This document shows positions 14,592-19,494 of a DNA stretch of 19,494 nucleotides, piece by piece; position 1 is the stretch's first letter, and the number at the start of each line of letters is the position of its first letter. The translations under genes and the position numbers were made by a program. Origin of the DNA: Gammaproteobacteria bacterium (lineage in GTDB: Bacteria; Pseudomonadota; Gammaproteobacteria; DSM-19610); assembly GCA_011371465.1 (NCBI GenBank), contig DRQL01000268.1, positions 1 through 19,494 of the forward strand, read 5' to 3'. The notes under the pieces were generated by a model. It was given only the letters and a program-made list of their open reading frames with translations, had not been told where the DNA came from and searched no databases.

Positions 14592-15848
14592 TCATTCCCG
14601 GTCCAGGTCGTACAGCTTCAGGATTGCCTGCAATAACGCATCATCTCCGCTTTCCGCCGCCTGCCGGATGCGTACGCTGGGGCCGTGGGTCAGCTTGTTG
14701 GTCAGGGTCCGGGCGAGGAAATCCAGGGCTTCCTGTGGATCCTTGCCGTTGTCCAGCATCTGTCGGGCCTTGCCCAGTGCTGCATCGCGCTGCTGTTCGG
14801 CCTGCAGGCGGTAACTGCGGATCGAGGCCACTGCGTCCTGGCCGCGCAGCCAGGCCATGAAGCGGTCCACCTGCACGTCGATAATATCCTCGGCCTGAAG
14901 CGCTGCCTGTTGCCGGGACTTGAGGTTTTCCTGGATGACCTCCTGCAGGTCATCGACGGTATAGAGATAGATGTCTTCAAGTTCGGCAACGGCCGGGTCG
15001 ATATCCCGGGGCACGGCAATATCGACCATGAACACCGGCCGGTGTTTGCGTCCCTTGAGCGCAGCTTTCACCATGGCTTTATCCAGTATGGCGCTGTCGC
15101 TGGCGGTAGCGGAAATGACGATATCGGCTTCCGGAAGATGGGCCGGGATTTCATCCAGGCCGATACCATAGCCGTTGAAAGTTGCCGCCAGTGAGTGGGC
15201 GTTTTCCAGGGTGCGGTTGGCAATGATCAGCTTGCCCAGTTGCTGGTCGTGCAGGTGGCGGGCAGTCAGTTCGATGGTTTCCCCGGCGCCGATCAGCAGC
15301 GCCGTGTGGTGTTTGAAGTCGCTGAAAATCTGGCGCGCCAGGCTGACCGCGGCAAAGGCGATCGACACCGGGCTTTCGCCGATCGCCGTGTCTGTGCGGA
15401 TTTGCTTGGCCACCGAGAAGGTGTGCTGGAACAAACGGCCCAGCGTGATGTCAAGCGTACCGGCGTCGTTGGCGGTCTGCCAGGCTTCTTTCATCTGGCC
15501 GAGGATCTGCGGTTCGCCGAGGATCATCGAATCCAGGCCGCCGGCCACGCGCAGCAGGTGGCGCACCGCATCGTCGTTCGGGTAGCGGTAGAGGTGCGGG
15601 CGGATGGCGTCAGGCTCCAGTTGATGGTAGCGCGCCAGCCAGTCGGTCAGTGCGTCTGTCGGGTCTTCCTGCACACCGCAATAGAGCTCGGTGCGGTTGC
15701 AGGTGGACAGGATCGCGGCTTCATCGACCGCGGGCAGGGCGATCAGATCGTGCAACGCATCGGTGATGCGATCGCCGGTAATGGCCACCTGCTCCCGCAG
15801 TTCGACCGGTGCGGTGCGGTGGTTGATGCCGAGCGCGATCAGGGACAT
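14592..15848 (-). CDS. hemA: Glutamyl-tRNA reductase
   Basis: 418 residues from the ATG at 15848. The frame is open to 15989, but the family N-terminus MSLIALGINHRTAPVELRE begins here and the length equals that of the E. coli protein. The enzyme reduces glutamyl-tRNA(Glu) to glutamate-1-semialdehyde with NADPH, the first committed step of C5-pathway tetrapyrrole synthesis. The catalytic Cys50 lies in ILSTCNRTELYC. The NADPH-binding domain follows (LLIGAGETIELTARHL), and a C-terminal helical dimerisation domain completes the protein. It is divergent from the TPR-lipoprotein gene. A TATAAT hexamer lies only about 10 bases before the start codon. Confidence 0.97.
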   Translation of the reverse strand: MSLIALGINHRTAPVELREQVAITGDRITDALHDLIALPAVDEAAILSTCNRTELYCGVQEDPTDALTDWLARYHQLEPDAIRPHLYRYPNDDAVRHLLRVAGGLDSMILGEPQILGQMKEAWQTANDAGTLDITLGRLFQHTFSVAKQIRTDTAIGESPVSIAFAAVSLARQIFSDFKHHTALLIGAGETIELTARHLHDQQLGKLIIANRTLENAHSLAATFNGYGIGLDEIPAHLPEADIVISATASDSAILDKAMVKAALKGRKHRPVFMVDIAVPRDIDPAVAELEDIYLYTVDDLQEVIQENLKSRQQAALQAEDIIDVQVDRFMAWLRGQDAVASIRSYRLQAEQQRDAALGKARQMLDNGKDPQEALDFLARTLTNKLTHGPSVRIRQAAESGDDALLQAILKLYDLDRE

Positions 15849-15858
15849 AAGTACACGT

Positions 15859-15864
15859 ATTATA
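15859..15864 (-). promoter_or_regulatory. Candidate -10 element of the hemA promoter
   Basis: The minus strand reads TATAAT from 15864 to 15859, a perfect consensus -10 box in an AT-rich island between divergent hemA and the TPR-lipoprotein gene. No good -35 is seen at 16-18 bases. The box is about 10 bases from the hemA ATG, which would give a very short or leaderless transcript. No ribosome-binding site is evident before that ATG. Confidence 0.4.
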
Positions 15865-15945
15865 AATACAAACGAGAAATTCTGCGGGATGACCCGGGTG
15901 AATACAAGCCGGGGCAGATGACTGTAGCTTCTGAATCGTTTGCCG

Positions 15946-15951
15946 TATAGT
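15946..15951 (+). promoter_or_regulatory. Candidate -10 element for the TPR-lipoprotein gene
   Basis: TATAGT lies 40 bases before the preferred ATG at 15991, in the divergent gap with hemA. No convincing -35 is found at standard spacing, so the call rests on the hexamer and its position. Confidence 0.3.
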
Positions 15952-15990
15952 GGCGCGAGGACTGAAAGGGTAACCGATTTTACGGACAAG

Positions 15991-17757
15991 ATGATTGTTT
16001 TTAGATGTAAAAGTGTGAATCCGCGTTACGCATGGATGCTGTTGGCGGGTTTGCTGCTCAGCGCCTGTAGCCAGCCCTGGACCAGACCCGAGGCGGAACC
16101 GGTGGCGACCACCAGCCCGGCCGGGCCGGAAGCCGGGGAAGGCAGTCAGCCACCGGTCAGTGCTGCCGCGCAGGAAGAACTGACCGCGCCCCTGCTGTAC
16201 GGGGTTTTACTGGGTGAGATCGCCGGCCAGCGTGGTCGCCTGGATGTCTCCGGTGCCAGCTACCTGCAGGCCGCCAAACAGAGCAATGACCCGCGGATTG
16301 CCGAACGCGCGCTGAAGATCGCGATCTTTGCCAAGCAACCGGCCATCGCCTACCGGGCCGCGCAGCGCTGGGTGGAACTGGCGCCCGACAACACGGAAGC
16401 CCGCCAGACGCTGGCGATCCTGGCACTGCGACTGGACCAGCAGCAGGAGGCACTGGAACAGTTCGAGTACCTGTTGCAGAACCACGCGGACGGCAAACCG
16501 TACCAGTCCCTGCTGGCGTTGCTGGCCAGGGAACCCGACCGGGAACGCGCATTGCGGGTCATGGCACAACTGGTGGCACTGCGCCCGCAGGATCCCGATG
16601 CACACTTCGCCTATGCACGCCTGGCGGTACACGCCGAAAACTGGCCGCTGGCCGAACAGGAAGTCGCGCGCTGCCTGGAGCTGAAGCCCGGCTGGGCGGA
16701 TGCTCTCGTCCTGCAGGTGCAGATCGACCTGAAGCAGAACCGGGGTGAGGCGGCGCGCAGCCGGATGGAAGCCGCGCTGCACAACGACCCCGACAACCCG
16801 GAGCTACAGCTTGCCTATGCGCGCCTGCTGGTGGACCTGGAGGATTTCGAGGCCGCGCGCAAGCAGTACCGCAGTCTGCTCAGGCGGCAGCCGGATAACG
16901 GGCAGGTGACCTACTCGCTGGCCTTGCTGGCGCTGGAAGCCGGTGACCTGAAAGAGGCGCGCACCCGTTTTCGGAAACTGGTGGAGCTGGATTTCCAGAC
17001 CCAGCAGGCCTACTACTACCTGGGCGCGATCGCGGAAGAGCAGAAAAACACCAAACGCGCCATGAAGTGGTACAACAAGGTGGAGCGGGAAAGCGATCAA
17101 TGGATCGAGGTACAGATTCGCATCGCCCGGCTGGAAGCGCAGCAGGGAGATGTGGCAGCGGCGCGTGAGCGCCTGCGTACCCTGCGTGCGGCGAAACCGG
17201 GCCAGGCCCAGCGCCTGTTCCTGGTGGAAGGGGAAATCCTGTCCGGTATCGACTGGTACGAGGAAGCCTACAAGCTGTACAGTGACTACCTGGAAACGCG
17301 CCCGGATGACCTGGAAATCCTGTACGCGCGTTCGCTGGTAGCGGAGCACCTGGACCGGCTTGACCAGGCGGAAAAAGACCTGCGTGCGGTGCTGAAAGTC
17401 GAACCGGATAACGCCCGGGCGCTCAACGCACTGGGGTACACGCTGGCGGATCGCACCGACCGGTACAAGGAAGCCCTGGTGTACGTGCAGAAGGCCTTTG
17501 CGCAGACCCCGGAGGACCCGGCCGTTATCGACAGCATGGGCTGGGTGCTGTATCGGCTCGGGCGTCTGCAGGAAGCGCGTGATCACCTGCAGAAAGCCTG
17601 GGATATGACCGGGGATGCGGAGATTGCCGCGCACCTGGGTGAAGTGATGTGGGCCATGGGTGACCGCGATGCCGCGCGTGCATTGTGGGACAAGGCGCGC
17701 AAGGATGCTCCCGGTGACCCGGTCCTGGAAGAAACGGTACGGCGCCTGTCTCCCTGA
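15991..17757 (+). CDS. lbcA: TPR-repeat outer-membrane lipoprotein, probable LbcA orthologue
   Basis: 588 residues from the ATG at 15991. A TTG at 15940 is an upstream alternative and a GTG at 16015 also gives a good signal peptide. The N-terminus is a lipoprotein signal ending in LLLSAC with Ser after the Cys, which is neutral for outer-membrane sorting. A Pro/Ala/Glu-rich linker follows, then nearly continuous tetratricopeptide repeats over about residues 75-580 (for example YSLALLALEAGDLKEARTRF and VIDSMGWVLYRLGRLQEARD). In Pseudomonas aeruginosa the gene between hemA and lolB (PA4667) encodes LbcA, the lipoprotein adaptor of the periplasmic protease CtpA, which removes peptidoglycan hydrolases. 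Size, lipobox, repeats and locus all match, so I propose orthology; no ctpA is in the window. It lies upstream of lolB and ispE in the same direction. Confidence 0.88.
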   Translation: MIVFRCKSVNPRYAWMLLAGLLLSACSQPWTRPEAEPVATTSPAGPEAGEGSQPPVSAAAQEELTAPLLYGVLLGEIAGQRGRLDVSGASYLQAAKQSNDPRIAERALKIAIFAKQPAIAYRAAQRWVELAPDNTEARQTLAILALRLDQQQEALEQFEYLLQNHADGKPYQSLLALLAREPDRERALRVMAQLVALRPQDPDAHFAYARLAVHAENWPLAEQEVARCLELKPGWADALVLQVQIDLKQNRGEAARSRMEAALHNDPDNPELQLAYARLLVDLEDFEAARKQYRSLLRRQPDNGQVTYSLALLALEAGDLKEARTRFRKLVELDFQTQQAYYYLGAIAEEQKNTKRAMKWYNKVERESDQWIEVQIRIARLEAQQGDVAAARERLRTLRAAKPGQAQRLFLVEGEILSGIDWYEEAYKLYSDYLETRPDDLEILYARSLVAEHLDRLDQAEKDLRAVLKVEPDNARALNALGYTLADRTDRYKEALVYVQKAFAQTPEDPAVIDSMGWVLYRLGRLQEARDHLQKAWDMTGDAEIAAHLGEVMWAMGDRDAARALWDKARKDAPGDPVLEETVRRLSP

Positions 17758-17817
17758 TCGGTAATGCGGGATCTACTGAAACAGCTTCGCTGTATTGCAG
17801 GTCACAGGTTGCACCCC

Positions 17818-17884
17818 GTAGGAGCGGTCTCCTGACCGCGACCGCACACCGTACTTTCCATGCCGCAGGCCGGCATTCCTGTAT
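17818..17884. repeat. REP-like inverted pair at the 5' end of lolB
   Basis: The forward unit (17818-17844) starts GTAGGAGCGGTCTCC with stem GCGGTC (17824-17829) / GACCGC (17834-17839) and matches the unit at 13370 over its first 25 bases. The inverted partner (about 17861-17884) has stem GCCG (17862-17865) / CGGC (17871-17874) and a degenerate head. Together they resemble the prmC-prfA BIME. The pair lies in the lolB reading frame upstream of the only TTG start. Confidence 0.75.
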
Positions 17885-17897
17885 CCTCAGCCTGTGG

Positions 17898-18470
17898 TTG
17901 CTGACCGCGCTGCTGCTGACTGCCTGTGCCACTCGCCCGAAAATACCCGAACCCGCCGCAGAGTCTGTCTGGCTCGATCGCCAGGCTACCCTGGCCGCGC
18001 TGCAGGACTGGCAGGCCAAAGGCCGTGTCGCGTTGCGGACCGGGGAAGAAGGCTGGAGTGCCGGGTTCGACTGGCAGCAGCGTGGCGAACACTACCGGAT
18101 CCGCCTGCGCGGCCCTTTTGGCCGGGGCGCGGTGGAACTGCACGGTGATGCGCACGGTGTGTGGCTGCGGCGAGCTGATCAACCCGCGGTTTTTGCGCTG
18201 AACCCGGAAGACCTGCTGCAACAGCAGACCGGCTGGCGCCTGCCGGTCACCGGCCTGACGGCCTGGTTGCGCGGTTTGCCGGTGCAGGACCCGGCACCGG
18301 TTCTGCAATGGGACGCGCAGGGACGTTTGCTGCACATCGGGCAGGACGGCTGGTCGATTGATTACCAGCGCTACATGGAGCGTGCCGGGTTGTCTCTGCC
18401 AAAGAAACTGCGGCTGCAGCGCGATGCCATCCAGGTCCGGTTCGTCATCGATGACTGGCAGATACCATGA
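17898..18470 (+). CDS. lolB: Outer-membrane lipoprotein insertion protein LolB
   Basis: 190 residues from the TTG at 17898. LolB receives lipoproteins from LolA in the periplasm and inserts them in the outer membrane. The lipobox LLTAC (Cys10) and the core (QDWQAKGRVALRTGEEGWSA, FDWQQRGEHYRIRLRGPFG, and the closing GWSIDYQRY to VRFVIDDWQIP) are typical. From this TTG the signal peptide would be only nine residues without a basic n-region, and no ribosome-binding site precedes it. The frame is open back to the stop of the TPR gene and contains no ATG or GTG. A CTG at 17832 has AGGAG (17820-17824) seven bases upstream, and would add 22 residues with His/Arg and a longer hydrophobic core. The true start may therefore lie in the REP element. 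The stop overlaps the ispE start (ATGA). Confidence 0.92.
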   Translation: MLTALLLTACATRPKIPEPAAESVWLDRQATLAALQDWQAKGRVALRTGEEGWSAGFDWQQRGEHYRIRLRGPFGRGAVELHGDAHGVWLRRADQPAVFALNPEDLLQQQTGWRLPVTGLTAWLRGLPVQDPAPVLQWDAQGRLLHIGQDGWSIDYQRYMERAGLSLPKKLRLQRDAIQVRFVIDDWQIP

Positions 18471-19324
18471 ACGGGCCGGGTGAAGGGCGGTACTGGCCGG
18501 CCCCTGCCAAACTGAACCTGCTGTTACGCGTGACCGGTCGTCGCGCTGACGGTTACCACGAATTGCAGACGGTATTCCAGTTTCTCGACCGCGGTGACCG
18601 CCTGTGGTTTGAAACGGAGGACGCCGGTGTGATCGAGCTGGAAGGCGGATTGCCCGGGGTCCCTCCCGAACAGGACCTGATTGTTCGTGCAGCACGCGCC
18701 CTGCTAGCGCATACCGGCCGCGATCTGGGGGTACGCATCCGTCTCGACAAGCGTCTGCCGGCGGGGGGAGGTCTGGGGGGCGGCAGTTCCGATGCCGCGA
18801 CCACGCTGGTAGCGCTGAATGCATTGTGGAAGCTGGGTCTCACTGTCGACCAGCTGGCCGGGATCGGCCTGCAACTGGGTGCCGATGTGCCCGTGTTTGT
18901 GCGCGGTCGGGCCGCCTGGGCAGAGGGCGTGGGCGAACGGCTGACCCCCCTGGCCGACCTGCCGGAACCCTGGTATCTGGTGCTGAATCCGGCAGTCGAG
19001 GTCTCCACGGCCGTGGTATTCTCCGATCCCGGATTGACACGCAACGCGCCCCCGCTCAAAATACCCGCCTTTGTCTCGGGTGAGGGCAGCAATCACTTGC
19101 AGGAGGTGGTTGTGCGGCGCTACCCGGAGGTTGGCAAGGCGCTGAATTGGTTGAACAAGTTCCAGCCTGCGCGGATGACGGGAAGTGGCGCCTGCGTGTT
19201 TGCCGCCTGCGTGGATCGACCGCAGGCGGAATCCATACTGCGACAGATCCCGGCGCCCTGGAGCGGATTCGTGGCGCGCGGCTGTAATCGCTCGCCACTG
19301 TTACAACGGCTGGAGCAGGTGTAA
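18467..19324 (+). CDS. ispE: 4-diphosphocytidyl-2-C-methyl-D-erythritol kinase
   Basis: 285 residues; the ATG overlaps the lolB stop in ATGA, so translation is coupled. IspE is a GHMP-family kinase that phosphorylates the 2-hydroxyl of CDP-methylerythritol with ATP in the MEP pathway of isoprenoid synthesis. Visible residues are PAPAKLNLLLRV with Lys15 near the N-terminus, the ATP-binding glycine loop LPAGGGLGGGSSDAA (97-111), GADVPVF with catalytic Asp140, and the C-terminal GHMP motif MTGSGACVFA. Length is normal. The lolB-ispE-tRNA-Gln order is common in gammaproteobacteria, where a ribose-phosphate pyrophosphokinase gene often follows; it would lie outside this window. Confidence 0.97.
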   Translation: MNGPGEGRYWPAPAKLNLLLRVTGRRADGYHELQTVFQFLDRGDRLWFETEDAGVIELEGGLPGVPPEQDLIVRAARALLAHTGRDLGVRIRLDKRLPAGGGLGGGSSDAATTLVALNALWKLGLTVDQLAGIGLQLGADVPVFVRGRAAWAEGVGERLTPLADLPEPWYLVLNPAVEVSTAVVFSDPGLTRNAPPLKIPAFVSGEGSNHLQEVVVRRYPEVGKALNWLNKFQPARMTGSGACVFAACVDRPQAESILRQIPAPWSGFVARGCNRSPLLQRLEQV

Positions 19325-19337
19325 AGGCGTTTTCTCC

Positions 19338-19412
19338 TGGGGCGTCGCCAAGCGGTAAGGCACTGGGTTTTGATCTCAGCATACGCAGGTTCGAATCCTG
19401 CCGCCCCAGCCA
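19338..19412 (+). tRNA. tRNA-Gln (anticodon TTG)
   Basis: 75 bases including an encoded CCA end (19410-19412). The acceptor stem is TGGGGCG (19338-19344) with CGCCCCA (19402-19408) and discriminator G. The anticodon stem CTGGG (19363-19367) / CTCAG (19375-19379) encloses the loop TTTTGAT with anticodon TTG at 19370-19372. The T-arm is GCAGG-TTCGAAT-CCTGC (19385-19401). It starts 13 bases after the ispE stop and may be cotranscribed with it. Confidence 0.96.
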
Positions 19413-19464
19413 AAAGTTGGTCATGGACGCGTTACCACTGGACCGGATTTGTACTGGTGACGTA

Positions 19465-19494
19465 TCCGGGTGGCAGGATTTGAACCTACAACGA
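19465..19494 (-). other. tRNA-like T-arm at the window edge (partial)
   Basis: On the minus strand, GTAGG (19489-19485), loop TTCAAAT and CCTGC (19477-19473) form a five-pair stem with a loop matching the TTCRANY T-loop consensus. CACCCGG plus A follow, as an acceptor strand and discriminator would. The next bases are TAC, not CCA, although the neighbouring tRNA-Gln encodes CCA. The 5' half would be outside the window. It may be a tRNA gene, a tRNA remnant or chance. Confidence 0.3.

Noticed and set aside
17802..18824. 340-codon minus-strand frame over lolB and ispE
   Set aside because: It covers two confidently identified plus-strand genes and has no family signature.
19338..19412. tRNA-Gln as an integrated-element attachment site
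   Set aside because: No direct repeat of the tRNA 3' end and no integrase was found in the bases available downstream. The T-arm-like sequence nearby is inverted and differs from tRNA-Gln at several positions.

Overview
The window reads as a chromosomal segment of a GC-rich gammaproteobacterium. The main argument is the right half: a leftward hemA-prfA-prmC-moeB block faces away from a rightward TPR-lipoprotein-lolB-ispE-tRNA-Gln block, an arrangement known from Pseudomonas and related gammaproteobacteria. LolB and an outer-membrane TPR lipoprotein also imply a Gram-negative envelope. No transposase, integrase, CRISPR array or phage gene was seen.

Region 1 (1-7395) is the accessory part. Three tandem rightward paralogues (the first cut by the window edge) encode large exported proteins. 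Each has seven acidic FG-GAP/VCBS calcium-loop repeats (a predicted seven-bladed beta-propeller), an ASPIC/UnbV (CRTAC1-like) domain, and a conserved C-terminal tail with a C-x14-C pair, a short helical stretch and an invariant DDDSSD motif before a basic end. A fourth gene in the same direction encodes a secreted protein I do not recognise. Spacings of about 45-100 bases suggest one transcription unit.

Region 2 (7472-10641) is a regulator/enzyme module. A leftward LysR-type regulator is divergent from a rightward cluster of a two-helix membrane peptide, an Old Yellow Enzyme flavin oxidoreductase and a SAM-dependent methyltransferase; the last two overlap by one base. The divergent intergenic region holds a perfect 9-bp inverted repeat and a further half-site around a good sigma70-like promoter.

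Region 3 (10667-15848, leftward) is housekeeping: hemA (first step of C5 tetrapyrrole synthesis), prfA (release factor 1), prmC (release factor methyltransferase), a conserved small protein with a CxxCHxHxC tail, a MoeB/ThiF-type E1-like adenylyltransferase, and a JAMM/M67 metalloprotease. The last two form a plausible sulfur-carrier activation and processing pair.

Region 4 (15991-19412, rightward) holds a TPR lipoprotein in the position of Pseudomonas LbcA, lolB (outer-membrane lipoprotein insertion), ispE (isoprenoid synthesis) and tRNA-Gln(UUG). REP-like palindromes lie between prmC and prfA and at the 5' end of lolB. There the REP may supply the translation start of lolB. The window ends in a possible tRNA-like T-arm on the minus strand. 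No gene-free stretch exceeds about 230 bases.
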